From the NCBI RefSeq assembly GCF_003863335.1, contig NZ_RRAZ01000015.1, positions 1 through 64,000 of the forward strand: a stretch of DNA of 64,000 nucleotides. Direction: 5' to 3'. Source of the stretch: Falsigemmobacter faecalis (GTDB lineage Bacteria > Pseudomonadota > Alphaproteobacteria > Rhodobacterales > Rhodobacteraceae). Shown here piece by piece: positions 1-8,795 of the stretch (position 1 is the stretch's first letter; each line of letters opens with the position of its first letter). Position numbers and translations under genes: made by a program. The notes beneath the pieces were generated by a model. It saw only the letters and a program-made list of their open reading frames with translations. It had not been told where the DNA came from and did not search any database.

Positions 1-34
1 AACCGTGCGCGTCTACCAATTCCGCCATCTGGGC
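1..34 (-). tRNA. tRNA-Leu, 5' part only (cut by window edge)
   Basis: Read on the minus strand from base 34, the sequence starts GCCCAGATGGCGGAATTGG and continues TAGACGCGCACGGTT. That is the acceptor 5' strand and the long D-arm (GGTAGACGC) typical of bacterial tRNA-Leu. The anticodon, variable arm and 3' end lie outside the window, so the isoacceptor cannot be named. Confidence 0.85.
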
Positions 35-309
35 TCCGTTTCGGTGAGGCAGGATTTAGCTGTGCAGCGGGGGGGTGTCAACACGGCTTTTGCGGAAATT
101 TGGATTTTGGCGGAAGTTTTTGAATTGCCGGGCTTTTCACCCCTGGTAACAGGTTTGCGCGCGCGTATATCCGCCCGCAGAGGGGCGCTTTGCGGCGGAT
201 CTTCTTTCGGCCCGGGAAATCCCTTAAAACCCCGCTTTTCCTTGCGGGACTTCTTGCCGCACCCCGGGTGACGGGGTAAAGGAGGGCAACAGCGGTCAGG
301 AGAAATCGG

Positions 310-1293
310 ATGTCGAAGCTCGTCACAATCTACGGCGGTTCGGGGTTTGTCGGGCGCTACATCGCGCGCCGTCTGGCCAAAGAAGGCTGGCGCGTGCGTG
401 TGGCAGTGCGTCGCCCGAATGAAGCCATCTTCGTGCGCGGCTATGGTGACGTGGGCCAGCTTGAGCCGGTTTTGTGCAATATCCGCGATGAGGCCAGCGT
501 CGCTGCGGCGATGAAGGGTGCGGATGCGGTGGTGAACTGCGTCGGCGTGCTGAACAGCCTTGGCAAAAACAAATTCGACGCCGTTCATGTGGAAGGTGCC
601 GGCCGTGTGGCGCGTCTCGCGGCCGCAGCGGGGATCCCTTCGCTGGTGCATATCTCGGCCATCGGCGCGGATGCGGGCTCGCAAAGCGATTACGCGCGCA
701 GCAAGGCCGAAGGCGAGGCCGCGGTGCTGGCGGCCTATCCCGCTGCCGTGATCCTGCGTCCTTCGGTGATCTTCGGGATTGAGGATCAGTTCTACAACCG
801 TCTTGGTGGTCTGATCCGCATGGCGCCGCTGGTACCGCTGATGGCCGCAGGCACCCGTGTGCAGCCGGTGCATGTGGATGATGTGGCCGATGCCGCCGCC
901 CGCGCCGTTCCGGGTCATGCCGCCCCGGGGATCTATGAGCTTGGCGGCCCGGATGTGGTCACCCTGCGCGAAGCTGCTGAGCAGGCGCGCAGCGTGATTG
1001 GCCGCAAACGCGTGTTTCTGCCGATGCCCTCGGCGCTGCTGGCCATTCCGGCTTTCCTGCTGGATATGGTGCAGGGCGTGACGCTGGGTCTTTTGGCCAA
1101 CGGGCTGCTGACCCGCGACCAGCTTCGCTTCCTTGCCTCGGATAATGTGGTGGCATCTGACGCGAAAGGCTTTGCCGATCTGGGGATTACCCCGCGCGCC
1201 GCCGCGCCGCTTCTTGAGGATTACCTCTGGCAGTATCGCCCGGCCGGGCAATATGCGGCCATCAAACAATCAGCCCGCAATATGCGCGCCTGA
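310..1293 (+). CDS. Complex I NDUFA9-like NAD(P)-binding protein (atypical SDR)
   Basis: A 327-residue atypical short-chain dehydrogenase of the NDUFA9-like family, whose mitochondrial members are accessory subunits of NADH dehydrogenase. The N-terminus carries a Rossmann glycine motif (IYGGSGFVGRYIARRLA). An SDR-like HISAIGAD strand-turn and a YARSK segment follow near residues 115-135, and the C-terminal half has a hydrophobic stretch (LLAIPAFLLDMVQGVTLGLL). An AGGAG ribosome binding site stands just before the ATG. A terminator hairpin follows, so it is probably monocistronic. The role in the bacterial enzyme is inferred from the family only; quinone-linked sugar or lipid reductase activity is an alternative. 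Confidence 0.8.
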   Translation: MSKLVTIYGGSGFVGRYIARRLAKEGWRVRVAVRRPNEAIFVRGYGDVGQLEPVLCNIRDEASVAAAMKGADAVVNCVGVLNSLGKNKFDAVHVEGAGRVARLAAAAGIPSLVHISAIGADAGSQSDYARSKAEGEAAVLAAYPAAVILRPSVIFGIEDQFYNRLGGLIRMAPLVPLMAAGTRVQPVHVDDVADAAARAVPGHAAPGIYELGGPDVVTLREAAEQARSVIGRKRVFLPMPSALLAIPAFLLDMVQGVTLGLLANGLLTRDQLRFLASDNVVASDAKGFADLGITPRAAAPLLEDYLWQYRPAGQYAAIKQSARNMRA

Positions 1294-1295
1294 TC

Positions 1296-1325
1296 TTTGC
1301 CCCGCCCGTCAAACGGCGGGGCAAA
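1296..1325 (+). terminator. Intrinsic terminator after the NDUFA9-like gene
   Basis: An 11-bp perfect inverted repeat, TTTGCCCCGCC and GGCGGGGCAAA, is separated by 8 bases and followed by ATCTTTTGG. It starts 3 bases after the stop codon. Confidence 0.75.
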
Positions 1326-1430
1326 ATCTTTTGGCGCGAACCGCTTCGCATGGTATCGGCGCAAAGGGCAGGTTAAAGTGCCCGCGCCGGACTTTGGTCC
1401 GGGCCTTTCAGTTCAAGGACGGAGCCGCCT

Positions 1431-1688
1431 GTGTCACAGCCCATGTCAGAGCCCATGTCAGAGATCGCATCCCTCAGCTTTGAGGCCGCTATGGCGCGCC
1501 TCGAAGAGATTGTGCGCAAACTCGAATCGGGCTCCGTGCCGCTGGAGGAATCGATCGCGCTTTATGAGCAGGGCTCGGCCCTGAAGGCGCAGTGCGACCG
1601 CGTTCTGCGCGCCGCAGAAGAAAAGATCGAAAAGATCCGCAGCCGCGATGGCGTCGCGGTCGGGACTGAGCCTGCCGAAGGTCTCTGA
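1431..1688 (+). CDS. xseB: Exodeoxyribonuclease VII small subunit
   Basis: An 85-residue acidic, helical protein matching XseB, the small subunit that binds XseA to form exonuclease VII, which degrades single-stranded DNA from both ends. The core reads FEAAMARLEEIVRKLESG, then PLEESIALYEQG, the family signature. Two in-frame ATGs follow the GTG at 1431 (at 1443 and 1455), and the repeated MSEPMSE leader makes the true start uncertain. Its stop overlaps the ATG of ispA by one base (TGATG), which suggests translational coupling. The partner xseA lies far away at 54714. Confidence 0.93.
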   Translation: MSQPMSEPMSEIASLSFEAAMARLEEIVRKLESGSVPLEESIALYEQGSALKAQCDRVLRAAEEKIEKIRSRDGVAVGTEPAEGL

Positions 1689-2554
1689 TGTTTTCGACAC
1701 GTCTCGCCCGCGCCCAGGGGCTGATCGCTGCGCATCTTGAGACCCGCATGGCGCTGCTGCCGGAGGGTCCGGTCTCTGAAGCGATGCGCTATGCGGTGCA
1801 GGGCGGCAAACGCCTGCGCGGTTTTCTGGTGCTGGAATCGGCGGCACTGCATGGCATCGCCGAAGCGGTGGCACTTGATGCCGCTGCGGCGGTGGAATGT
1901 TTGCACGCCTATAGCCTTGTGCATGACGATCTGCCAAGCATGGATAATGACGATCTGCGCCGCGGCCAGCCCACGGTGCATGTCAAATGGGATGAGGCCA
2001 CGGCCGTTCTGGCCGGGGATGCGCTGCAGACCTTCGCCTTTGAGCTGCTGACCCTGCCGCAGGATCTGCCTGCGGACCGCCGCCTGGCCCTGGTAGCTGC
2101 GCTGGCGAAAGCCTCAGGGGCTGCGGGTATGGTCTACGGCCAGGCCCTGGATGTCGCGGCAGAAAGCGCCGCGACGCCGCTGACGCTGGCTGAGATCACC
2201 CGCCTGCAGGCCGGAAAAACCGGGGAACTGATCCGCTTTTCCGCCACCGCAGGTGCGCTGATGGCCGGGGCTGATCCTGCGCCGCTGGCGGCCTATGCCG
2301 ATGCCATTGGCCTGGCTTTCCAGATCGCGGATGATCTTCTCGACGTCGAAGGCGATGCGGGCAAGGCGGGCAAGAAGCTGCGCAAAGATGCCGAGGCCGG
2401 CAAAGCCACCTTCGTGTCGCTTTTGGGAGCAGAGGGCGCGCGCGCGCGGGCCGAAGCTCTGGTCACAGAGGCGGGGGCGGCGCTTGCCCTTTATGGCTCT
2501 GCGGCTGCAACTCTTATCGATACCGCACGTTTTACCATTTCGCGCGACAGCTAA
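1688..2554 (+). CDS. ispA: Polyprenyl synthetase, farnesyl or geranyl diphosphate synthase type
   Basis: A 288-residue short-chain trans-prenyltransferase that condenses isopentenyl diphosphate with allylic diphosphates in the cytoplasm. Both aspartate-rich Mg-binding motifs are present: DDLPSMD at residues 80-86 and DDLLD at 215-219. The GGKRLRG substrate motif near residue 38 is also intact. It is coupled to xseB by a one-base overlap and followed after 19 bases by dxs, so precursor supply and chain elongation are co-transcribed. Chain length (C15 or C10) cannot be settled by eye, although the residues before the first motif and the genomic setting favour C15. Confidence 0.93.
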   Translation: MFSTRLARAQGLIAAHLETRMALLPEGPVSEAMRYAVQGGKRLRGFLVLESAALHGIAEAVALDAAAAVECLHAYSLVHDDLPSMDNDDLRRGQPTVHVKWDEATAVLAGDALQTFAFELLTLPQDLPADRRLALVAALAKASGAAGMVYGQALDVAAESAATPLTLAEITRLQAGKTGELIRFSATAGALMAGADPAPLAAYADAIGLAFQIADDLLDVEGDAGKAGKKLRKDAEAGKATFVSLLGAEGARARAEALVTEAGAALALYGSAAATLIDTARFTISRDS

Positions 2555-2573
2555 CGCCCCGGGAGGCCGCGCC

Positions 2574-4493
2574 ATGAGCACCAATCACCGACCCGTCACG
2601 CCGACGCTTGATCGTGTCACCGTTCCTGCCGATATGCGCGCGCTCTCTGATCGGGAGTTGAAATCGCTGGCGGATGAGCTGCGGGCAGAGACGATTTCTG
2701 CGGTCTCTGTCACCGGGGGCCACCTTGGCGCGGGCCTGGGTGTGGTGGAGCTGACCGTCGCGCTTCATGCCGTCTTTGAGGCTCCGCGCGACAAGATCAT
2801 CTGGGATGTCGGCCATCAGTGCTATCCGCATAAGATCCTGACCGGACGGCGCGAACGCATCCGCACCCTGCGGATGGAGGGCGGGCTTTCGGGTTTCACC
2901 AAGCGCTCCGAATCAGAGTTTGACCCCTTTGGCGCGGCGCATAGCTCCACCTCGATCTCGGCGGCTCTGGGCTTTGCGGCGGCGCGCGATCTGGGCGGCG
3001 ATCCGGGCGATGCGGTGGCGGTGATCGGCGACGGCTCAATGTCGGCGGGCATGGCCTTTGAGGCGATGAACAATGCGGGCCATCTGAAAAAGCGCATGTT
3101 CATCATCCTGAACGACAATGAGATGTCGATCGCGCCCCCGGTCGGCGCGCTTTCGGCCTATCTGTCGAAGCTTTACGCCGGAACCCCGCTGCATGAGCTG
3201 AAGGAAGTCGCCAAAGGGGCGGTGAAATTCCTGCCCGAGCCCTTCCAGGAAGGTGCCAAACGCGCCCGCGATATGCTCAAGGGCATGGCGGTCGGCGGTA
3301 CGCTTTTTGAATCGCTGGGGATTTCCTATATCGGCCCGATTGATGGTCATGATCTGGACCAGCTTTTGCCGGTGCTGCGCGCGGCGAAATCCCGCGCCAC
3401 CGGCCCGGTGCTGATCCATGTGCTGACCAAAAAGGGCAAGGGCTACGCCCCGGCTGAGCGCGCGCGCGACAAGGGCCATGCCACCGGCAAATTCGACGTC
3501 ATCACCGGTGAGCAGGTGAAAGCGCCGTCAAACGCGCCCTCCTATACCAGCGTCTTTGCCAAAAGCCTGATCCGCGAAGCCGAATCGGATGGCAAAATCG
3601 TCGCCATCACGGCGGCGATGCCGGATGGCACCGGGCTGAACCTCTTTGCCGAGCGCTTCCCGGCGCGGCTTTTTGATGTCGGCATCGCCGAGCAGCATGC
3701 CGTGACCTTTGCCGCCGGTCTGGCCGCCGGGGGGCTGAAGCCCTTCTGCGCGCTTTATTCGACCTTCCTGCAGCGCGGCTACGACCAGATCGTGCATGAT
3801 GTGGCGATCCAGCGCCTGCCGGTGCGCTTCGCCATCGACCGCGCGGGTCTGGTGGGGGCCGATGGCGCGACCCATGCTGGCTCTTTCGACATCGCCTTCC
3901 TTGCGAACCTGCCCGATATGGTGGTCATGGCCGCCGCGGATGAGGCTGAGCTGGTCCATATGGTGGCCACTGCCGCCGCGATTGACGACCGCCCCTCCGC
4001 CTTCCGCTTCCCGCGGGGCGAGGGCGTGGGCGTGGATATGCCTGAGCGCGGTATCCCGCTGGAAATCGGCAAAGGCCGCATTATCCGCGAGGGCAGCCGC
4101 GTGGCGCTGCTTTCCTTCGGCACCCGTCTGGCGGAGGTGAAAAAGGCCGCCGAATCGCTGGCCGCCCGGGGGCTTTCGCCGACGGTGGCGGATGCGCGTT
4201 TCGCAAAGCCCCTCGACCGCGAGCTGATTTTGCAACTTGCCCGCCACCATGAGGCGCTGATCACCATCGAAGAGGGGGCAGTCGGCGGCTTTGGCAGCCA
4301 TGTTGCGCAGCTTCTGGCCGAGGAGGGGGCCTTTGATCACGGGCTGAAATTCCGCTCGATGGTGCTGCCCGATATCTTCATCGATCAGGCCAGCCCCGAG
4401 GCCATGTACCGCGTCGCGGGCATGGAAGCCGCGCAGATTGAGGCGAAGGTTCTCGCCACTCTGGGCGTGGAAAGCCTGGGAAAACGCGCATGA
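2574..4493 (+). CDS. dxs: 1-deoxy-D-xylulose-5-phosphate synthase
   Basis: A 639-residue thiamine diphosphate enzyme that joins pyruvate and glyceraldehyde 3-phosphate, the first step of the MEP isoprenoid pathway. The GDG motif for ThDP binding is at residues 152-154 and the conserved Glu of [15 protein letters not shown] is near residue 373. The length matches the family. The frame is open much further upstream, but the ATG at 2574 starts with the usual leader and follows a GGGAGG box. Its last bases overlap the next gene (ATGA). The enzyme is usually rate-limiting, so its place after ispA makes this a dedicated isoprenoid operon. Confidence 0.96.
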   Translation: MSTNHRPVTPTLDRVTVPADMRALSDRELKSLADELRAETISAVSVTGGHLGAGLGVVELTVALHAVFEAPRDKIIWDVGHQCYPHKILTGRRERIRTLRMEGGLSGFTKRSESEFDPFGAAHSSTSISAALGFAAARDLGGDPGDAVAVIGDGSMSAGMAFEAMNNAGHLKKRMFIILNDNEMSIAPPVGALSAYLSKLYAGTPLHELKEVAKGAVKFLPEPFQEGAKRARDMLKGMAVGGTLFESLGISYIGPIDGHDLDQLLPVLRAAKSRATGPVLIHVLTKKGKGYAPAERARDKGHATGKFDVITGEQVKAPSNAPSYTSVFAKSLIREAESDGKIVAITAAMPDGTGLNLFAERFPARLFDVGIAEQHAVTFAAGLAAGGLKPFCALYSTFLQRGYDQIVHDVAIQRLPVRFAIDRAGLVGADGATHAGSFDIAFLANLPDMVVMAAADEAELVHMVATAAAIDDRPSAFRFPRGEGVGVDMPERGIPLEIGKGRIIREGSRVALLSFGTRLAEVKKAAESLAARGLSPTVADARFAKPLDRELILQLARHHEALITIEEGAVGGFGSHVAQLLAEEGAFDHGLKFRSMVLPDIFIDQASPEAMYRVAGMEAAQIEAKVLATLGVESLGKRA

Positions 4494-5131
4494 GTGAGAT
4501 CCGTCCTGACCGCCTGGCCGGTCTTCCGGTTCTCTTCGTCATGGCTGCGCCCGCTGAATATGGCCCGGCGCTGCAGGCGCGTATCCGTCCGGTGATGACC
4601 GGCATCGGCCCGGTTGAAGGTGCGGTTGCGCTGACGGCGGCGCTGTCCGTCCTTGCCGCGCGGCATGAGCTGCCGGCGCTGGTGGTCTCGCTCGGCTCGG
4701 CGGGGGCGCGCGGCCTGCGTCAGGGCGAGGTTTATCAGGCTTCCTCCGTCTCCTGGCGCGATATGGATGCCTCGGCGCTTGGCTTTGAAAAAGGGCGCAC
4801 GCCGCTTCTGGATCTGCCTGCCGAAGTGACCCTGACGGAGGCGGTTCCCGGCCTTCCTCAGGCACGGCTGTCAACCGGGGGCAATGTGGTCTCGGGGGCC
4901 GCCTATGAGGCGATCGACGCCGATATGGTCGATATGGAGACCTGGGCGCATATGCGGGCTGCCGCGCGCTTTGGTCTGCCGCTGCTGGGCCTGCGCGGGA
5001 TCTCGGACGGGGTTGAGGAACTGCGCGGCTATTCCGACTGGACCGCCCTTCTGGGGGTGATCGATGAGCGCCTGGCCGCAGCGGTGGATCTGCTGGAGGC
5101 GGCGCTGGCTGAGGGCGCAATCGCCCTGTGA
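4490..5131 (+). CDS. mtnN: 5'-methylthioadenosine/S-adenosylhomocysteine nucleosidase-like protein
   Basis: A 213-residue protein of the nucleoside phosphorylase/nucleosidase (PNP_UDP_1) superfamily. A Glu in MAAPAEYG (residue 23), the VDMETWA motif with E150, and D173 in ISDGVEE fit the catalytic and purine-binding positions of MTA/SAH nucleosidase. It overlaps dxs by four bases (ATGA), so it is translated from the same mRNA. The activity would recycle methylthioadenosine and S-adenosylhomocysteine. Hopanoid-linked nucleosidase (HpnG) is a related family, but no hpn genes lie nearby. Confidence 0.72.
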   Translation: MSEIRPDRLAGLPVLFVMAAPAEYGPALQARIRPVMTGIGPVEGAVALTAALSVLAARHELPALVVSLGSAGARGLRQGEVYQASSVSWRDMDASALGFEKGRTPLLDLPAEVTLTEAVPGLPQARLSTGGNVVSGAAYEAIDADMVDMETWAHMRAAARFGLPLLGLRGISDGVEELRGYSDWTALLGVIDERLAAAVDLLEAALAEGAIAL

Positions 5132-5145
5132 CAAAGGGGACGGCC

Positions 5146-5967
5146 ATGCGACTGTTATGCCTTGGGACCGGATATGTGGCGCAGCATCTGGCCCGCGCCC
5201 TGCCGGATGCAGAGATTTTCGGCACCACCCGGTCGGTTGAAAAACACCCGCAGCTTCAGGCGCTTGGCATCACGCCCCTGTCGCCTGAGGGGCTCGATTT
5301 CACCGGCTACAGCCATATCCTGATCTCGGCGGGACCGGGGCCGGGGGGCGATCCCTTCCTGTCGCACGACCGCGGGGCCCTGCGCGAGGCGCGCCCGGAC
5401 TGGGTCGGCTATCTCTCAGCGACCTCTGTTTACGGCGATCATCAGGGGGCCTGGGTGGATGAGGAAACCCCCGCCACCCCCACGGGTCCGCGCGGCGCGC
5501 AGCGCCTTCGGGCGGAAGAGGCCTGGGCGGCCAGCGGGCTGCCTTTGCATATCTTCCGGCTGGCGGGCATTTACGGCCCCGGGCGCTCCGCTTTTGACCG
5601 GCTGCGGGCGGGGGATGCGCGCCGTATCGTCAAGCCGGGGCAGTATTTTTCCCGCATTCATGTCGAGGATATTGTGCAGGTGTTGCGGGCCTCGATGCAG
5701 GCGCCGCAGCCGGGGCTGGTCATCAATGTGGCCGATGATGATCCGGCCCCGCCGCAGGATGTCATCACTTTCGCCGCGCGCCTGCTGGGTCTTGAACCGC
5801 CCCCCGAAGAGGACTTCGATCAGGCCGTCCTGTCGGCCATGGCGCGGAGCTTTTATGACGACAACAAGCGCGTCACCAATGCGCGGATGAAGGCCCGCCT
5901 TGGGGTCAGCCTCGTGCATACCGACTACCGCGAGGGGCTGCGCGCCCTGCTGGCGGCGGGTCACTGA
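5146..5967 (+). CDS. SDR-family NAD(P)-dependent oxidoreductase, YeeZ-like
   Basis: A 273-residue extended-SDR protein beginning with the Rossmann motif LLCLGTGYVAQHLARAL. A TSVYGDHQG motif follows near residue 90, and a sugar-epimerase-like segment (FRLAGIYGPGRSAFDRL) near residue 145. It resembles E. coli YeeZ, whose substrate is unknown. The catalytic Tyr-x3-Lys is not convincing: VYGDHQG lacks the Lys. An alternative GTG at 5128 would overlap mtnN by four bases, but the ATG at 5146 has an AAAGGGGA box at good spacing. Last gene of the dxs operon, converging on the cobC-like gene 6 bases away. Confidence 0.7.
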   Translation: MRLLCLGTGYVAQHLARALPDAEIFGTTRSVEKHPQLQALGITPLSPEGLDFTGYSHILISAGPGPGGDPFLSHDRGALREARPDWVGYLSATSVYGDHQGAWVDEETPATPTGPRGAQRLRAEEAWAASGLPLHIFRLAGIYGPGRSAFDRLRAGDARRIVKPGQYFSRIHVEDIVQVLRASMQAPQPGLVINVADDDPAPPQDVITFAARLLGLEPPPEEDFDQAVLSAMARSFYDDNKRVTNARMKARLGVSLVHTDYREGLRALLAAGH

Positions 5968-5973
5968 AGCGCG

Positions 5974-6552
5974 TCACGGGTTTGGCAATTCGTCCACCCG
6001 CAGCAGCTCGCGGCGCCCGTCCGCGTGCCAGATAATCTCCGTCAGCGAGAGCGGGCGGATATATTGCCCAAGGGTCTTGGTCGTTGTCTGGCCGGTGGCG
6101 CGCTGCACCTGGGTCAGGATCGCGCCGTAATGGGCGACCACGATCACCGTGCCGCCCTGATGCAACCGTTGTGCGGCGCGCTCAATGCGCAGCGAGGTCT
6201 GGTTCCAGCTTTCCCCGCCGGGCGGGCAGAGATCGCCGGGGGTCTCCCAATAGGCGCGGCTGAGTTCGGGGTCGCGGGCCGAGACTTCGGCGGGTAACAG
6301 CCCGTCCCAGCTGCCGAAATTGATCTCGCGCAGATCGGGGTCATGCGGCAGGCGGGGCTGGCCAAGGCTCAGCGCATCGGCGGTCGCCACCGCCCGGATC
6401 AGATCTGAGGAGATCAGCCGCGCCTCCGCGGGCAGGCCCGCGCCGATCTGCGCAATCAGCGCCAGATCAGACAGATCGGCAGGCACATCGCGCCAGCCGG
6501 TGATGGCCTTTTGATGCGTGGGCCCGTGGCGCAGCCAGAGAAACCGGGTCAT
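5974..6552 (-). CDS. Histidine phosphatase family protein, CobC-like
   Basis: A 192-residue phosphoglycerate mutase-like phosphatase. The phosphohistidine motif LRHGPT is near residue 8, and the second catalytic His lies in VVAHYGAI near residue 140. It overlaps cobU by four bases, so alpha-ribazole-5'-phosphate phosphatase (CobC) is a reasonable role, namely dephosphorylating the lower-ligand precursor of cobalamin. Histidine phosphatases are promiscuous, so the assignment rests on operon context rather than on specific residues. Confidence 0.72.
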   Translation of the reverse strand: MTRFLWLRHGPTHQKAITGWRDVPADLSDLALIAQIGAGLPAEARLISSDLIRAVATADALSLGQPRLPHDPDLREINFGSWDGLLPAEVSARDPELSRAYWETPGDLCPPGGESWNQTSLRIERAAQRLHQGGTVIVVAHYGAILTQVQRATGQTTTKTLGQYIRPLSLTEIIWHADGRRELLRVDELPNP

Positions 6553-7064
6553 GGCAGATCCCCCTTCAAGCCCAGCGGCAGGCCCGCGATGGTGGTGATG
6601 ACATGCCTCGCGCGGGCTGCCAGGCGCTGGTTCAGCCGCCCCTGCGCATCGCGAAAGGCACGCGCGAGCGCATTGTCCGGCACAATGCCCCAGCCCACCT
6701 CATTAGACACAAGTGTCACCGGGCAGGGATGGTCCTGCAATGCGGCCTCAAGCGCGGCGGCCTCGGCGGTCAGATCAGAGCCTGCCAGCAGATGATTGCT
6801 GAGCCAGAGTGTCAGGCAGTCCACCAGCACCACACCCTCATCAATGCCGCGCAGCGCATCCGTCAGCTCCAGCGGCGCTTCATGGGTGATCCAGTCGGGC
6901 CCGCGGTCCGCGCGGTGCTGCGCAATGCGGTCGGCCATTTCAGTGTCAAAGGCCTGGGCGGTGGCGATGTAATGCCAGGGGCCGGGGTGGCGGCGCACCA
7001 GGCCTTCAGCATAGCGCGATTTGCCCGAGCGTGCGCCCCCGATCACCAGCGTCAGATCAGCCAC
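6549..7064 (-). CDS. cobU: Adenosylcobinamide kinase / adenosylcobinamide-phosphate guanylyltransferase
   Basis: A 171-residue bifunctional enzyme of cobalamin nucleotide-loop assembly. The P-loop GGARSGKS is at the N-terminus, the GTP/nucleotide segment VLVDCLTLWLSN sits mid-protein, and SNEVGWGIVP follows near residue 118. All are CobU/CobP hallmarks. I chose the GTG at 7064 because GGAGG stands six bases upstream; the longer ORF would begin in proline/arginine-rich sequence. The start lies inside the upstream esterase gene (8-base overlap). Other cobalamin genes are absent from this window. Confidence 0.92.
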   Translation of the reverse strand: MADLTLVIGGARSGKSRYAEGLVRRHPGPWHYIATAQAFDTEMADRIAQHRADRGPDWITHEAPLELTDALRGIDEGVVLVDCLTLWLSNHLLAGSDLTAEAAALEAALQDHPCPVTLVSNEVGWGIVPDNALARAFRDAQGRLNQRLAARARHVITTIAGLPLGLKGDLP

Positions 7065-7830
7065 CCGTGGCCTCCATCCATGCAAGGATTGAGGCCTCAA
7101 ATTCCCGCGGCTTCTCGGCATGAAGCCAATGCCCGGCCCCCGAGAGCTTCACAAAGCGCGCGCGCGGAAACTGCGCGGTGATCAGGGGCTTATGCTCAGG
7201 CTGCACGTAGTGCGACTGCGCCCCGGTCAGAAAGAGCGTCGGCCCCTCATAGATACCTTCGGTGCCCGGCCAGCCGGTGATTTTGTCCATCTCGGCCTCC
7301 AGCACATCGAGGTTCAGCCGCCAGCGCGGCGGCTCGCTTTTCAGATCAAGGCTTTGCAGGAAGAACGCCCGCAACGCCGGATCCTGCAGCCGGGCCTGCA
7401 GGCGCCGGTCCGCCTCAAGGCGCGAGCCGTTCAGCCCGCTCAGATCAAGGCTGCGCATGGCCTCGATATTGGCGCTTTGCGAGTGGTTATAGGTCACGGG
7501 GGCAATATCCGCGACGATCAGGCGGCGCAGCATCTGCGGCCTTGTGAGCGCCAGATGCATCGCGGCCTTGCCGCCCATGGAATGGCCCAGCACATCGGCC
7601 TGACCGCCATGGGCCTCGATCACCCCGGCCAGATCTGCGGCCATATCCTCATAGCTCTGTGTGGCCGCGCGGGGGCTTTCGCCGTGGTTGCGCTGGTCCA
7701 CCGTGATGACCGGACCCCGCGCGGAGAGCCGCTTTGCAATCGCCCCCCAGTTCCGGCCTGAGCCGAAGAGCCCGTGAACGATCAGCAAAGGGACGCCGCT
7801 GCCTTCGCCATGACGAATGAAATTGAGCAT
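7057..7830 (-). CDS. Alpha/beta-fold hydrolase, YbfF-like esterase
   Basis: A 257-residue alpha/beta hydrolase. The oxyanion-hole segment VHGLFGSGRNW is at residues 18-28, the nucleophile elbow GHSMGG at residues 82-87 (Ser84), and the catalytic His lies in SGAGHWLHAEKP near the C-terminus. This matches the YbfF/ABHD11 type that hydrolyses acyl-CoA or short esters. It sits between the TauE gene (11-base gap) and cobU (overlap), apparently in one mRNA, although no functional link to cobalamin is evident. Confidence 0.82.
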   Translation of the reverse strand: MLNFIRHGEGSGVPLLIVHGLFGSGRNWGAIAKRLSARGPVITVDQRNHGESPRAATQSYEDMAADLAGVIEAHGGQADVLGHSMGGKAAMHLALTRPQMLRRLIVADIAPVTYNHSQSANIEAMRSLDLSGLNGSRLEADRRLQARLQDPALRAFFLQSLDLKSEPPRWRLNLDVLEAEMDKITGWPGTEGIYEGPTLFLTGAQSHYVQPEHKPLITAQFPRARFVKLSGAGHWLHAEKPREFEASILAWMEATGG

Positions 7831-7841
7831 GGGGCCTCCTG

Positions 7842-8612
7842 TCAGCCGAAGATGGATTTGCGCAGCAGGTTCAGCGCGGTCAGCGCCAGAAGGATCAGCG
7901 TCCAGCGGCGGAATTTTACCGGATCGAGCCGGTCCTGCAGCCGGAAGCCCGCCAGCATCCCCGCGAAGGCCGGGATCACCAGCGCGACCGAGAAGGGCAA
8001 AGTAACCTCATTGAGAATCCCGGTGCCCAGATGCGCGGCTGCCAGAACCGTGCCGCCGATCAGGAAGATAACGCCCTGAACGCGAACGGTTTCCTTTTTA
8101 TCTGCGGCGATCGACAGCAGATAAATCACCACCGGCGGCCCCCAGATCCCGGCCAGCCCGCCGTAAAGCCCGGCGATCAGCCCCAGCACATATTCCGCGC
8201 GGTTGCGGTGGCGGAGCGCGATTTTCATCGGCCGGCCCGAGAGTTGGTAGAGCGCAAAAAGCGCAACCGGCAGGCCCAGCAGCCCCAGCAGCAGGCGCGC
8301 CGGGATATAGACGACAAAGGGCGCAGAGATGGCGATACCGATGATCGTGGCCCCGATCAGACGGCGATAGCCCCAGGCGCTCTCACGAAAGGCAGGCCAG
8401 CCGTCCCTCAGTGACTGATGCAGATTGGTCGTCAGCACCGAGAGGATCAGCCCCGCCAGTGCCAGTTGCGGCGGCATGATCGAGGCGAAGACAGCCATCA
8501 TAATAAGCGGCATCGCAAAGCCGATGGCGCCTTTGACGAAGCCTGCGAAAAGCGTGACGAGGGCTGCGATCCAGAAGGTCTCTGCCGTCAGCCCGCCGTA
8601 GAAGAAATCCAT
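7842..8612 (-). CDS. TauE/SafE-family membrane transporter
   Basis: A 256-residue polytopic inner-membrane protein with about seven to eight hydrophobic helices. TauE/SafE hallmarks include an N-terminal FAGFVKGAIGFAMPLI segment and a second-half repeat around LYGGLAGIWGPPVVIYLLS. The family exports or imports small sulfonates, sulfite and other organic anions; the substrate cannot be read from the sequence. It is first in the minus-strand cluster with the esterase and cobU. No regulator or sulfur-metabolism gene lies next to it. Confidence 0.85.
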   Translation of the reverse strand: MDFFYGGLTAETFWIAALVTLFAGFVKGAIGFAMPLIMMAVFASIMPPQLALAGLILSVLTTNLHQSLRDGWPAFRESAWGYRRLIGATIIGIAISAPFVVYIPARLLLGLLGLPVALFALYQLSGRPMKIALRHRNRAEYVLGLIAGLYGGLAGIWGPPVVIYLLSIAADKKETVRVQGVIFLIGGTVLAAAHLGTGILNEVTLPFSVALVIPAFAGMLAGFRLQDRLDPVKFRRWTLILLALTALNLLRKSIFG

Positions 8613-8795
8613 CCTGCTCCGCCTTTCCCTTTGCCGTTAAGGGTATAGCCTGGCCGCTTCTGCCCCGCATCCTTAAAGATGATGGGGTTATATTTGAAAA
8701 GAATGACCAGCTACTTTGAATAATTATTGCGCTGCAACTGCGAAATAACTATCCCTTCTGCCAGGCTTGCGGGCCTGGACAGAGAGGGGAAAATC
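8613..8795. promoter_or_regulatory. Divergent AT-rich promoter region, TauE gene and acyl-CoA dehydrogenase gene
   Basis: A 183-base gap between two divergent genes, clearly richer in A and T than its surroundings around 8685-8755. It contains a small inverted repeat TTGC-GCT-GCAA near 8727-8737. A hairpin, CCAGGC and GCCTGG, sits at 8761-8778, just upstream of the dehydrogenase ribosome binding site (GAGAGGGGA). Promoter boxes are not clear enough to call. Confidence 0.4.

Noticed and set aside
13-1269. A 418-codon minus-strand frame opposite the NDUFA9-like gene.
   Set aside because: Composition is repetitive (His/Arg-rich) with no motif, and the frame overlaps the partial tRNA; the plus-strand gene explains the region.
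6549-8612. A cobalamin riboswitch upstream of the cobU cluster.
   Set aside because: Gaps between the genes are too short, and the region upstream of the TauE gene shows no B12-box-like sequence that I could recognise.
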